Shown here piece after piece: positions 37,931 through 46,327 of a stretch of 64,000 nt of DNA. Source of the DNA: Mannheimia cairinae (lineage in GTDB: Bacteria > Pseudomonadota > Gammaproteobacteria > Enterobacterales > Pasteurellaceae). The stretch spans positions 1 through 64,000 of the forward strand of contig NZ_JAQSJE010000005.1 of NCBI RefSeq assembly GCF_028649535.1, read 5' to 3'. The notes beneath the pieces are model-generated. The model was given only the letters and a program-made list of their open reading frames with translations, was not told the DNA's origin and did not search any database. Numbering within the stretch: the first letter of the stretch is position 1; every line of letters starts with the position of its first letter. A program made the translations under genes and the position numbers.

Positions 37931-38716
37931 TTATTTTAAGAACATATTAATTGCAATGCAGACCAGTAATACTGCAAATGCTTTTTTTAGGATAGGCACA
38001 GGTAATACATTTGCTGCATTAGCACCTAATTTGGAGGTAAAATATGAAGTAGCGGTAATACCAAATAGTGCAGGTAAATAGATATAACCTAATGAATAAT
38101 CTGGCATTGGAACATCCCAACCGCTGACAATAAAGCTAATGGTGCCAGATAAGCCAAGGAATGCACCACAAAATGAAGAAGTGCCAATCGCACGTTTCAT
38201 ATCTAGCCCTCTATCACTTAAAAATGGCACGATAAATGCACCGCCAGCAATGCCTGCCATACTTGATAATGTACCGATAATTCCCCCTCCAATAAGCGTT
38301 GCTTTTACGGTAAGCGGTTTGTTTTTCGGTAATCTTTTCAATGAGAATAACATTCTAGCTGCAAGGTAAAGCACCATTACCGCAAAGATTTTAGACATTA
38401 CTTTTGCATCTAAATTACTCACGACTAAACCAGCTAAAAAGACAGAAATCATCAAGGCTGGAATAAAATATTTACTAGTTTGTACATCTACATTGCCTAA
38501 TTTGTGATGGCGTTGTGCTGATGAAAAAGCCGTAATAATAATAGTTGCAAACGAAGTACCTAATGCTGTGGACATTAAGTATTCAGGGGGAACACCTGCC
38601 ATCGGTAATAAGAATACAAGGCTTGGTACAATAATTAGCCCACCACCAATACCGAATAAACCCGCTAGAAAACCAACAAATACCCCTAAAAAAAGGCAAC
38701 TTACTAACACAGTCAT
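37931..38716 (-). CDS. TSUP (TauE/SafE) family permease
   Basis: A 261-residue membrane protein with about eight helices and the TSUP repeats [21 protein letters not shown] and [20 protein letters not shown]. Family members export sulfite, sulfoacetate or related anions, but the substrate cannot be read from the sequence. It lies 2 bp after rppH and just before lgt, the same neighbours as in Haemophilus. Confidence 0.88.
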   Translation of the reverse strand: MTVLVSCLFLGVFVGFLAGLFGIGGGLIIVPSLVFLLPMAGVPPEYLMSTALGTSFATIIITAFSSAQRHHKLGNVDVQTSKYFIPALMISVFLAGLVVSNLDAKVMSKIFAVMVLYLAARMLFSLKRLPKNKPLTVKATLIGGGIIGTLSSMAGIAGGAFIVPFLSDRGLDMKRAIGTSSFCGAFLGLSGTISFIVSGWDVPMPDYSLGYIYLPALFGITATSYFTSKLGANAANVLPVPILKKAFAVLLVCIAINMFLK

Positions 38717-38718
38717 TG

Positions 38719-39360
38719 TTATTTTCCTCTTTGATTATTTTGATACCAAGGACGATGATACGATTTGCGATATTCCGATTTATTTTCTTTGGAATCTTGC
38801 CCTCTTTTAGGCTTGAATCCTTGTTTTTCAGTACGCTCTAAGCGTGTTTTATCGCTTTGTTTATCATCGGATTTTTTTTGTATGCCACTTTGTAAGACCG
38901 AAGCAAATTCTTTCATCGCCTTACGGTAAACATCACGTTTAAAGGCCACTACTTGGCGGACAGGATACCAAAAACTGACCCATCTCCAGCCATCAAATTC
39001 AGGATTTTTGGTGATTTTGAGGTTTATCTGACTTTCATCACTGATTAATTGCAATAAAAACCAACGTTGTTTTTGTCCAATGCAGACAGGACCAGAGCCT
39101 TCAGCACGCACTAAGCGTTTTGGCAGTTTATACTTTAGCCAATATTTAGACGCCCAAAGTAATCGCACATCTTTTTTTTGTAAGCCGACTTCTTCATAAA
39201 GCTCACGGTACATTGCTGTTTCAATGTTTTCCCCCTCGTTAATTCCACCTTGCGGAAATTGCCAAGAGTTCTGACCAAACCGTTTCGCCCACAGAACCTG
39301 TCCGTGCTTATTACAGATAACGATACCAACATTTGGGCGGTAGCCATCGAAATCGATCAC
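38719..39360 (-). CDS. rppH: RNA pyrophosphohydrolase RppH
   Basis: Removes pyrophosphate from the 5' triphosphate of mRNAs, starting RNase E-dependent decay. [20 protein letters not shown] and the Nudix box [20 protein letters not shown] (followed by VGL) are typical. At 213 residues it has a 40-50 residue C-terminal tail beyond E. coli RppH (176), rich in Lys, Arg, Ser and Gln and likely disordered. It borders the origin-like region at 39.4-39.9 kb. Confidence 0.93.
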   Translation of the reverse strand: MIDFDGYRPNVGIVICNKHGQVLWAKRFGQNSWQFPQGGINEGENIETAMYRELYEEVGLQKKDVRLLWASKYWLKYKLPKRLVRAEGSGPVCIGQKQRWFLLQLISDESQINLKITKNPEFDGWRWVSFWYPVRQVVAFKRDVYRKAMKEFASVLQSGIQKKSDDKQSDKTRLERTEKQGFKPKRGQDSKENKSEYRKSYHRPWYQNNQRGK

Positions 39361-39873
39361 TAGACCACCTAATTTATATAAGATTTTAGAATGAAAGAGA
39401 TTGTTTCATACTTTGGCAGATTGAACAACCTTAAGCAAAAGTAAAAATCAGGATATTTGCAAAAAATTTGATATTTTTAACCGCTTGTGGATAACACTGT
39501 GGATAAGTGATAAGTTTTATTGGTATAAATTGAGGATAACCTATTTAAAGCTAGAAAAATAGAGAAGATCTTAGAATTAAAATTAGGGATCTTTTTCTTA
39601 ATCAATGATCTGGATAAATATCAAGATCTCGTTGTTTTTCTCAACAAAATAAGATGAATTTTTGAAAGGCGAAAATGTGAAAAATGGTAGCTCAATCAAA
39701 CTTGCTAGTTATCCCCACCATTTGTGGATAAAGATGTGATAGTTTTTCAAAATAGGCGTGAATAACTTAAATTAATACTAAAAACAGATAAAAATAGATA
39801 ATAAAATCAACATGTTAATGATTTTATCTAAATCTGTGGAAAGTAGATTATTTTATTGATTGTTTTTTATTCA
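39361..39873. other. oriC: Gene-free 513-bp region with replication-origin (oriC-like) architecture
   Basis: Perfect DnaA boxes TGTGGATAA lie at 39486-39494, 39498-39506 and 39723-39731. One-mismatch boxes lie at 39531-39539 (TGAGGATAA) and 39709-39717 (TTATCCCCA). Between them four AT-rich 13-mers begin with GATCT at 39567, 39588, 39607 and 39625, spaced 21, 19 and 18 bp, like the E. coli unwinding element. An IHF-consensus site AATCAACATGTTA is at 39805-39817. No gene is present. The usual gammaproteobacterial neighbours mnmG and mioC are absent, so function must be tested. Confidence 0.6.
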
Positions 39874-40206
39874 CTAACTATTATCTCTTCCCCAGTCATA
39901 CATTCCTCTAATCATTGGCCATAATGATTTTCCTTTTTCAGTTAGGCTATATTCCACTTTAGGCGGAATTTGCGGATATTCTTTTCGGTGAACCAAACCA
40001 TCTGCTTCCATCTCTTTTAGCGTATTACTTAGCATTCTAAATGTGATTTCACCACCGAGTAGGCGACGTAATTCATTGTAGCGAACTATTTGGTGATGAA
40101 ATAATACGTAAATAATCAATAATTTCCACTTGCCACTAATAATAGATAGTGTGTAATTAAAGAATGTTTCTTCATTATCAATCATTGTCACTTTATATTC
40201 TTTCAT
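39874..40206 (-). CDS. HxlR-family winged-helix regulator
   Basis: A 110-residue DNA-binding protein. SIISGKWKLLIIYVLFHHQI, RYNELRRLLGGEITFRMLSN, TLKEMEADGLVHRKEYPQIP and PPKVEYSLTEKGKSLWPMIR are the HxlR/DUF24 motifs. Many relatives sense quinones or aldehydes through an N-terminal Cys; this one has no Cys at all, so it must use another signal. It is divergent from the sirtuin operon with a palindrome between them, making it the likely local repressor. Confidence 0.88.
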   Translation of the reverse strand: MKEYKVTMIDNEETFFNYTLSIISGKWKLLIIYVLFHHQIVRYNELRRLLGGEITFRMLSNTLKEMEADGLVHRKEYPQIPPKVEYSLTEKGKSLWPMIRGMYDWGRDNS

Positions 40207-40264
40207 TTTTTATCCTTATTTTTTCATCTTTTCTCTTTGATTTTATTAGTAAAATATTAATTTA

Positions 40265-40282
40265 ACTATCATTTAAGATAGT
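40265..40282. promoter_or_regulatory. Inverted repeat in the HxlR-sirtuin intergenic region (candidate operator)
   Basis: ACTATC (40265-40270) and GATAGT (40277-40282) are perfect inverses around ATTTAA. HxlR-family proteins bind short symmetric AT-rich sites of this kind, but binding here is inferred only from position. Confidence 0.5.
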
Positions 40283-40303
40283 ATATATCATAATTGTGCA
40301 TAC

Positions 40304-40333
40304 TTGTTTTGATGTTTATACCCTAAATATAAT
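40304..40333 (+). promoter_or_regulatory. Promoter of the sirtuin operon
   Basis: TTGTTT (40304-40309) and perfect TATAAT (40328-40333) with an 18-base spacer lie about 36 bp ahead of the first sirtuin ATG. Confidence 0.6.
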
Positions 40334-40368
40334 ACACACAATAAAGATAAATAACTAGGGAAAAACAA

Positions 40369-41243
40369 ATGACACAAAGTTATGAAGCACAATTAAAAGA
40401 GGCATATCAACGTATTAAAGAAGCTGAAGTAGTAATTATTGGTGGAGCAAGTGGACTTTCTACTGCAAATGGACACGATTTTTATAATTTTAGTGATTAT
40501 TTCAAAAAACATTTTATGGATTTTCATCATAAGTTCGGCGTAACGGGGTGTTTTCAGTCTCTTTACTACAAATACCCAAACCGTGAAAGCCGTTGGGCAT
40601 ATTTATCTCGCCATGCAACAGCAATGTTTGATGAGCCAGCAGGCCAGACATATCAGAGCTTATTTAAACTGATTGGAGATAAAGAATATTTTGTCATCAC
40701 CACTAACCAAGATATGCAATTTTCAAAAGTATTCGATGAAAGCAAAATTGCTTATCCACAAGGTGATGCTCATTGGTTGCAATGTAGCCGACCTTGTCAT
40801 GATGAAGTGTATCCAGCAGAAGAAGCTGTACGTAAAATGGCAGCCTCTATTCACGACTGCCAAGTTGATCCAGAAACTATCCCAACTTGCCCAAAATGTG
40901 GAGCGGATTTAGAACCTTGGATTCGTTCTTATGAGTTTTTAGAGGGGCTTATTGGGCAGATAAATTAGGTGAATATGAAAATTTCGTTGTGAAAAATCAT
41001 AATCGTAAAATTTTGTTTATCGAGATGGGGGGCGGCAGGATGACTCCGAATATCATTAAATACCCATTTTCTAAGATGGTAAATTTATGGCCGAATGCTT
41101 CACTTATTCGTATTAACCAAAATGAAGATTTTTTCCCTGAAATGAAAGAGGGTAAAGCAACTATTTTCGAACATGATATTGCAACCACACTGTACGATTT
41201 AGTTCAATTAAAACAACAAGATCAAGAGGTAAACAATGGTTGA
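40369..41243 (+). pseudogene. Class M-like sirtuin (SirTM family), first copy, split by a one-base frameshift
   Basis: The first frame (199 codons) has the NAD-binding loop GGASGLSTANG (25-35), VITTNQDMQ (109-117), YPQGDAHWLQC (129-139) and zinc ligands CSRPC (139-143) and CPKC (174-177). It stops at 40966-40968. The homologous continuation (YWADKLGEYENFVVKNHNRK, then ILFIEMGGG) is in the -1 frame and runs to 41243. Restoring one base in the GGGG run at 40944-40947 gives an intact 291-residue protein, the normal SirTM length. Family members act as NAD-dependent protein ADP-ribosyltransferases. It overlaps the next gene by 8 bp. Confidence 0.85.
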
Positions 41244-42072
41244 TTTAATTCAGCAAGTAGCAGAAAAAATTCGCCAAGCCGATAAAATAGTGATTGGTGC
41301 GAGCAATGGTTTATCTATTTCTGAAGGAATACATATTTTTGCTAATAACCACGATTTTCGGACGAAATTTAGCGATTTTGAACAAAAATATGGATTTCAT
41401 AGTTTAATTCAGGGCTGTTTCTACCCTTTCCAAGATAGTCAAGTTTATTGGGCATATTTTGCACGATTACACGATTATATGACACGTCAAAAGCCTGCTG
41501 GAATAGTAATGCAAAATTTATTTGCTTTGGTAAAAAAGAAAGATTTTTTTGTTGTAACCAGCAATTTTGAAAATCATTTTCGCCAAGCTGGCTTTCCTGA
41601 AGAGCGTTTATTTGAAATTGAAGGTAATGGTATTGATTTCCAATGTAAAACCCAATGTACAGATCAAGTATATAACGGTGAAAAACAGTTACAAGAAATG
41701 GCGGAATGTGAGAATGGTTATGTGCCGGAACATCTGGTGCCATATTGCCCAAATTGCGGCGGGGAAATGCAGATTCATATTGAATTAGATAGTAATTTCC
41801 AGCAAGACAAAATATGGCGTACCAAGCGTGATGCTTACCAAGCCTTTCTGCAAGATGGGGCAGATAAAAACGTATTATTTTTAGAATTAGGTGTCGGAGC
41901 AAGAAATCAGCTAATAAAAATGCCATTTATGCAATGGGTCTATCAACATCCTAAAGCCTTTTATATCACCGTAAATAAAGGAGAGCTTTATATACCGAAA
42001 GAGATTGCTAGTCGTTCTCTGGGCGTTGATGGTGGTTTAAATGAGGTATTGGAAGCATTAAATGAAGCGTAA
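41236..42072 (+). CDS. Class M-like sirtuin (SirTM family), second tandem copy
   Basis: A 278-residue paralogue of the preceding gene. GASNGLSISEG (21-31), VVTSNFENHF (106-115) and zinc ligands CKTQC (137-141) and CPNC (171-174) are kept, with a full Rossmann C-terminus (VLFLELGVGARNQLIKMPFM). The segment EIEGNGIDFQC differs from the QGD of copy one: the presumed catalytic Gln is Glu and the following Asp is Asn, so activity may be altered or lost. No macrodomain or lipoyl-carrier gene is adjacent. ATGGTTGA overlap suggests coupled translation. Confidence 0.85.
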   Translation: MVDLIQQVAEKIRQADKIVIGASNGLSISEGIHIFANNHDFRTKFSDFEQKYGFHSLIQGCFYPFQDSQVYWAYFARLHDYMTRQKPAGIVMQNLFALVKKKDFFVVTSNFENHFRQAGFPEERLFEIEGNGIDFQCKTQCTDQVYNGEKQLQEMAECENGYVPEHLVPYCPNCGGEMQIHIELDSNFQQDKIWRTKRDAYQAFLQDGADKNVLFLELGVGARNQLIKMPFMQWVYQHPKAFYITVNKGELYIPKEIASRSLGVDGGLNEVLEALNEA

Positions 42073-42661
42073 ATTAGAAAAGGCATTATTGTCTCAGATT
42101 CCTGCAGAGCAAGCTGAATTAGCCTTAGTTCGTTATCGATACTGGTATAACTTCTTATATCATCAAGTGGAGTTTAATATCGAAAGTAAACTTCACGGTG
42201 TTGTGCATAGTTCTCGAGTATTACTATATGCTGTTATTCTAGGTTATCGTTTGAATCTAAATGAACAAGAACTAGATACGCTATGTTGGTCTGCTACATT
42301 TCATGATAGTTATCGTTATGATGATGGTGCAGATATTGGACACGGTGAGCGTGCAAGTACCTATTACCGCCAATATTGCCAGCAACATCAGTTAGCAGTT
42401 AATGAAATTGCGATATGCTTAATGAAGTGTCATGATCGTGTTGATGATTTTGGCATTCAATATATTACTAAACATTTACCAAATGATGCTGAAGCGATTA
42501 GGTTATATAAAATTTTTAAAGATGCAGATGGGTTAGATCGTTTTCGTTTAGGTGAACAATACTTCAATCCTGCTTATCTACGCACTAGTGAAGCAAAACA
42601 GCTAGTGAATTTTGCTCAAAATATCGTAGCAAATACAGGTGGTGTTGAGCTTGAGTCATGA
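42062..42661 (+). CDS. HD-domain phosphohydrolase
   Basis: A 199-residue protein with the HD metal-ligand pattern: VVHSSRVLLYA (His about 49), ATFHDSYRYDDG (His-Asp 81-82), GHGERASTYYR (His about 94) and IFKDADGLDRFR (Asp about 154). HD enzymes act on nucleotides or phosphodiesters; the substrate is unknown. It overlaps the second sirtuin by 11 bp and ends the operon, so a nucleotide product of NAD or ADP-ribose metabolism is a natural but unproven idea. Confidence 0.85.
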   Translation: MKRKLEKALLSQIPAEQAELALVRYRYWYNFLYHQVEFNIESKLHGVVHSSRVLLYAVILGYRLNLNEQELDTLCWSATFHDSYRYDDGADIGHGERASTYYRQYCQQHQLAVNEIAICLMKCHDRVDDFGIQYITKHLPNDAEAIRLYKIFKDADGLDRFRLGEQYFNPAYLRTSEAKQLVNFAQNIVANTGGVELES

Positions 42662-42695
42662 TAGTCAAAAAGCAGGTTATCCCTGCTTTTTTAAT

Positions 42696-43583
42696 TTATT
42701 TTTCTTGTTTAGCTTCTGCATGAGTAATGTAGATAGTTGCAGCAATAATAATAGCTGCCCCTAACCATAATTTACCTGGCGGCACCCAGTTAAACACTAA
42801 CCAGCCAGCCAATACATTAAGCGGTAACTTAATAAAATCAAACGGCTGGATATAAGAGGCATCGGCTAAATTATAGGCTTTTGCGACCGCTAGCTGAGCA
42901 AGGGCGGTAAAAAAACCGAGTAGAATCAGAAAACCAAAATCACTCCACGAAGGCAGGCTAAAACCGCTTGGGCTTAGATTTGTTAAGGCAATTAATAGGT
43001 TAAACGGTGTAATCAAGATAAAGAGATAAGCCACCATTGTAGTTGGGCTATCGTGCTGTGAAAGCTTTTTCACCATAAGTGAGTAACCAGCCCAGAAAAA
43101 AGCGGCTGCAATTGGTAATAACGCAATCAGATTAAAATTATCACTCCAAGGTTCTAAAATAATCATCGCTCCAATAAAGCCCATGGCGGTGGCGATCCAA
43201 CGTTTTTTCCCGACCTTCTCTTTTAAAAAGATTCCTGAGCCGATTGTTACAAAAAGCGGTGAAGTCATCAGTAGGGCAATACCTTGCCAAATCGGGAGTT
43301 GATTTGCTAATGCCATTGTCCAACATTGAATTCCTATCGCTGATAAAAAAATACGAAAACAGTGTTGCCCAAAATGTGCGGTTTTCAACGAAGAGCGAAA
43401 CCCAATATTGTTCATACTTGGCAGAAGAAATATAAAAGCAGCTAAATATTGCACTAAAGCAATCACACTAGAATCAATAGGCGAAATTGAAGTTAATTTA
43501 GGAATAAGGGTGTTAATACAGGCAAATAGCACACCAGCAGTAATAATGGCTATTGCTCCTTTGATCGGTTGATGGCTGTTCAT
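42696..43583 (-). CDS. EamA/DMT-family transporter (RhaT-like)
   Basis: A 295-residue inner-membrane protein with ten helices and two EamA repeats (PIKGAIAIITAGVLFACINT; ALLPIAAAFFWAGYSLMVKK). Such proteins export metabolites or drugs; the substrate is unknown. The ATG at 43583 (MNSHQPIKG) is chosen over an in-frame start at 43619, because the extra 12 residues are not conserved-looking. It is convergent with the HD gene. Confidence 0.83.
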   Translation of the reverse strand: MNSHQPIKGAIAIITAGVLFACINTLIPKLTSISPIDSSVIALVQYLAAFIFLLPSMNNIGFRSSLKTAHFGQHCFRIFLSAIGIQCWTMALANQLPIWQGIALLMTSPLFVTIGSGIFLKEKVGKKRWIATAMGFIGAMIILEPWSDNFNLIALLPIAAAFFWAGYSLMVKKLSQHDSPTTMVAYLFILITPFNLLIALTNLSPSGFSLPSWSDFGFLILLGFFTALAQLAVAKAYNLADASYIQPFDFIKLPLNVLAGWLVFNWVPPGKLWLGAAIIIAATIYITHAEAKQEK

Positions 43584-43724
43584 AGTTATTACTTTAGAGA
43601 GGATTAAAACTACAAGCATAGCTGAGCTTAGCGAAATTGCAATAGAAATAGTCTTAAAGTAGCGGTTAGCAAAGCAGGGTAATTACATTTTGCGTCTAAA
43701 TTTTCTACATTTTATTAACAAAAA

Positions 43725-43740
43725 TGTGATCTATTTCTCA
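43725..43740. promoter_or_regulatory. CRP-like site upstream of lldD
   Basis: TGTGATCTATTTCTCA matches TGTGA-N6-TCACA with one mismatch. It is centred about 89 bp before the lldD ATG. The rest of 43584-43821 is AT-rich with no clear promoter boxes. Confidence 0.4.
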
Positions 43741-43821
43741 ATTTTCGCAAATAATAGTAATTCTTATTTTTATTTTAAGTAGAATAACCGCACTTTTTTC
43801 TCATCATTTACGAGGTATTAA

Positions 43822-44967
43822 ATGATTATTTCATCTGCTAATGATTATCGCCGTGCGGCAAAACGACGTGTTCCGCCATTTATGTTCCACTATGCAGACG
43901 GTGGCTCCTATGCTGAACAAACACTTCGTCGTAATGTAAGCGATTTAGAAGATATAGCTTTACGCCAGCGTGTATTAAAAGATATGTCGCAGTTAGACAC
44001 AGGTATTGAGCTATTCGGAGAAAAACTTTCTATGCCGGTTACGCTTGCCCCAGTCGGTGCTTTGGGAATGTACGCTCGCCGTGGCGAAGTACAAGCAGCA
44101 AAAGCGGCTGATAACAAAGGGATCCCATTCACACTCTCTACGGTTTCTATTTGTTCTATTGAAGAAGTAACACCTGCGATTAACCGCCCGATGTGGTTCC
44201 AACTTTATGTGTTAAAAGATCGTGGCTTTATGAAAAATGCACTAGAGCGTGCTAAAGCAGCAGGTTGCTCAACACTTGTTTTTACTGTTGATATGCCGAC
44301 ACCTGGAGCTCGTTATCGTGATAATCATTCAGGTATGAGTGGACCATATAAAGATATTCGCCGTGTGCTACAAGCAATGGTTCACCCTTTCTGGGCTTGG
44401 GATGTCGGCATTCAAGGCAAACCACATACATTAGGTAATGTCTCCAAATATATGGGAAAACCTATTGATCTGAATAACTATATCGGCTGGCTCACGGAAA
44501 ATTTCGATCCATCAATTTCGTGGAAAGATTTAGAGTGGATCCGAGAATTTTGGGACGGCCCAATGGTTATTAAAGGAATTCTTGACCCCGAAGATGCCAA
44601 AGATGCGGTTCGCTTTGGGGCTGATGGCATTATTGTTTCTAATCACGGCGGTCGCCAACTCGACGGTGTACTGTCTTCTGCGAAAGCCTTACCAAGTATT
44701 GCTGATGCGGTAAAAGGGGATATCAAAATCCTTGCTGACTCAGGCATTCGCAATGGTTTAGATGTAGTTCGTATGTTGGCATTAGGTGCCGATTGCACAA
44801 TGATTGGTCGATCTTTTGTGTATGCTCTCAGTGCGGCAGGGCAAGCCGGTGTGGAAAACTTATTAGATATTTTCCTCAAAGAGATGAAAGTGGCAATGAC
44901 ACTTACCAGCAACCAAAAAATCAGCGATATTACCCGTGATGCTTTAGTTGATTTAAGTAAAATTTAA
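43822..44967 (+). CDS. lldD: L-lactate dehydrogenase (quinone), LldD
   Basis: An FMN enzyme on the inner membrane that oxidises L-lactate to pyruvate and feeds the quinone pool. The N-terminus [20 protein letters not shown] followed by [10 protein letters not shown] is diagnostic. [17 protein letters not shown] has the catalytic His and Arg, and [20 protein letters not shown] binds FMN phosphate. Length 381 is normal. Ribosome site ACGAGGTATTAA. Single gene without lldP or lldR neighbours. Confidence 0.96.
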   Translation: MIISSANDYRRAAKRRVPPFMFHYADGGSYAEQTLRRNVSDLEDIALRQRVLKDMSQLDTGIELFGEKLSMPVTLAPVGALGMYARRGEVQAAKAADNKGIPFTLSTVSICSIEEVTPAINRPMWFQLYVLKDRGFMKNALERAKAAGCSTLVFTVDMPTPGARYRDNHSGMSGPYKDIRRVLQAMVHPFWAWDVGIQGKPHTLGNVSKYMGKPIDLNNYIGWLTENFDPSISWKDLEWIREFWDGPMVIKGILDPEDAKDAVRFGADGIIVSNHGGRQLDGVLSSAKALPSIADAVKGDIKILADSGIRNGLDVVRMLALGADCTMIGRSFVYALSAAGQAGVENLLDIFLKEMKVAMTLTSNQKISDITRDALVDLSKI

Positions 44968-44997
44968 AGCAATTATCTAGCTGATAAAATTAAATTT

Positions 44998-45035
44998 TTA
45001 ACCGCTTGAATTTGATTTCAAGCGGTTATTTTTTT
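44998..45035. terminator. Uptake-signal terminator between lldD and the efflux gene
   Basis: TAACCGCTTGAA (44999-45010) and TTCAAGCGGTTA (45017-45028) form a perfect 12-bp stem followed by TTTTTTTT on the plus strand. Two inverted uptake cores build the stem. Confidence 0.88.
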
Positions 45036-45054
45036 GCTAAATTTTACTTACAGA

Positions 45055-46212
45055 TTAGGATGTTTTTATACTACGATAAACAACTATTGCCAACACAGCA
45101 CAAGCCGCCATTGCGAGTGACGTCGCAATGAAAATATTACCGATGCCAACCAGTGGTGAAATGACTCCGCCTAGTAAAAATGGTAAACAGCCAAGAATGG
45201 CGGAAGCTGCTCCAGAGTAACGACGCTCGCTGTCCATTGCCAGTGAGGAAAGAGCTGGTAGTGGAATACCAACCATTAGCAAGGTAGCAAAGAATCCAAT
45301 TTCGACTAATAGCCAGTGAGCTTGTAATAACAATACCGCAACGGTATAAGCAACCATCACAACAAAGCCAATTACGCCGATACGTAAGGCAGTGTAGTCA
45401 TCAAGGCGACTGCCTCTATTTGAGCCAATAACTAAGGCTGCACCGTTTGCCGCAAAGCATAAACTAAAGGCAAAGGCGGATAATCCGTAGAAGCTTTGTA
45501 AAATAAATGGCGAAGCGGCAATATAAGCAAACATCGCACCAAACAGGAAACTTTCAATCCAGACAAAGTTCATAAAGCGGCGATTTTTAAGAATACTACC
45601 GAAAGAACCAAAGCTAGCAAAGGTTGAACCTTGCAAACGTTTTTCTTCTACTAAGCTCTCTTTTAAGCGTAAGCTAAATGCAAAAACTGCCACACCAATT
45701 AACGCTAAAAAGATAAAAATTTCTTGCCAGCCCATATATTCTAATAACAGGCTTCCCAACACAGGCGAGAGAATTGGGGCTAAGCCGTTAATTGTCATCA
45801 ATAGTCCAAAAAAGCGGGTCATTTCACGGCCTTGATAGAGATCTGCCGCCACTGCACGGGAAATCACCACGCTACCTGCTGAAGATAAACCTTGCACGAT
45901 TCTTAAGGCAATCATCGTTTCAATATTTGGTGAAAATACGATAGCAATAGTGCTGGCAATATAGACCAACAAAGAAATCAACAAAGGTTTTTTGCGCCCG
46001 AATTTATCGCTAATCGGTCCTAACAATAGCTGCCCAGCCGCCAAGCCAAACATAGCGGTAGTTAGGGTAAGCTGAGTCATTGAGGCAGAAGTGTTAAAAA
46101 ACTCGGCAAGTTGAGGAAGAGCCGGCAGATAAAGATCCACCACAAAAGGCCCGAATGCAGAAAGCACACCGAGCAGTAATACTAAGAAAAATTTAGAGTT
46201 TGCTTTGGTCAT
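45055..46212 (-). CDS. Bcr/CflA-family drug-resistance MFS transporter
   Basis: A 385-residue proton-driven exporter with 12 helices. FGPFVVDLYLPALPQLAEFF, LGPISDKFGRKKPLLISLLV (motif A) and RIVQGLSSAGSVVISRAVAA followed by DLYQG fit the Bcr/CflA branch. The substrate is unknown. The ATG at 46212 (MTKANSKFF) is preferred to the start at 46248, which adds 12 unconserved residues. Single gene. Confidence 0.88.
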   Translation of the reverse strand: MTKANSKFFLVLLLGVLSAFGPFVVDLYLPALPQLAEFFNTSASMTQLTLTTAMFGLAAGQLLLGPISDKFGRKKPLLISLLVYIASTIAIVFSPNIETMIALRIVQGLSSAGSVVISRAVAADLYQGREMTRFFGLLMTINGLAPILSPVLGSLLLEYMGWQEIFIFLALIGVAVFAFSLRLKESLVEEKRLQGSTFASFGSFGSILKNRRFMNFVWIESFLFGAMFAYIAASPFILQSFYGLSAFAFSLCFAANGAALVIGSNRGSRLDDYTALRIGVIGFVVMVAYTVAVLLLQAHWLLVEIGFFATLLMVGIPLPALSSLAMDSERRYSGAASAILGCLPFLLGGVISPLVGIGNIFIATSLAMAACAVLAIVVYRSIKTS

Positions 46213-46256
46213 AATCGTCGTTCTTAAAAACTTAAAAATAAAAGGCAATAGTATAG

Positions 46257-46312
46257 CTGAAAAAACAAGCGGTCGGAAATTTGTAAAATATTACAAAATT
46301 CCAACCGCTTGT
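46257..46312 (-). terminator. Long uptake-signal hairpin downstream of the NmrA-like gene
   Basis: Two 22-base arms (46265-46286 and 46291-46312) are inverse with only two mismatches and a 4-base loop; each starts with ACAAGCGGT. On the minus strand the stem is followed by TTTTTCAGC, so it can terminate the reductase transcript. Confidence 0.8.
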
Positions 46313-46327
46313 AAGCTGTGTGATAGA

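Noticed and set aside
37619-38081. Plus-strand open frames opposite lgt and the TSUP gene
   Set aside because: They mirror strongly conserved minus-strand genes and carry no domain.
40942-40968. Programmed -1 frameshift in the first sirtuin
   Set aside because: The sequence GAGGGGCTT is not a classical X-XXY-YYZ slippery heptamer and no clear stimulatory stem was seen, so a simple indel is preferred, though not excluded.
41369-41926. Long open frame (about 185 codons) antisense to the second sirtuin
   Set aside because: It lies entirely within a well-supported gene, has no ribosome site and no recognisable domain.
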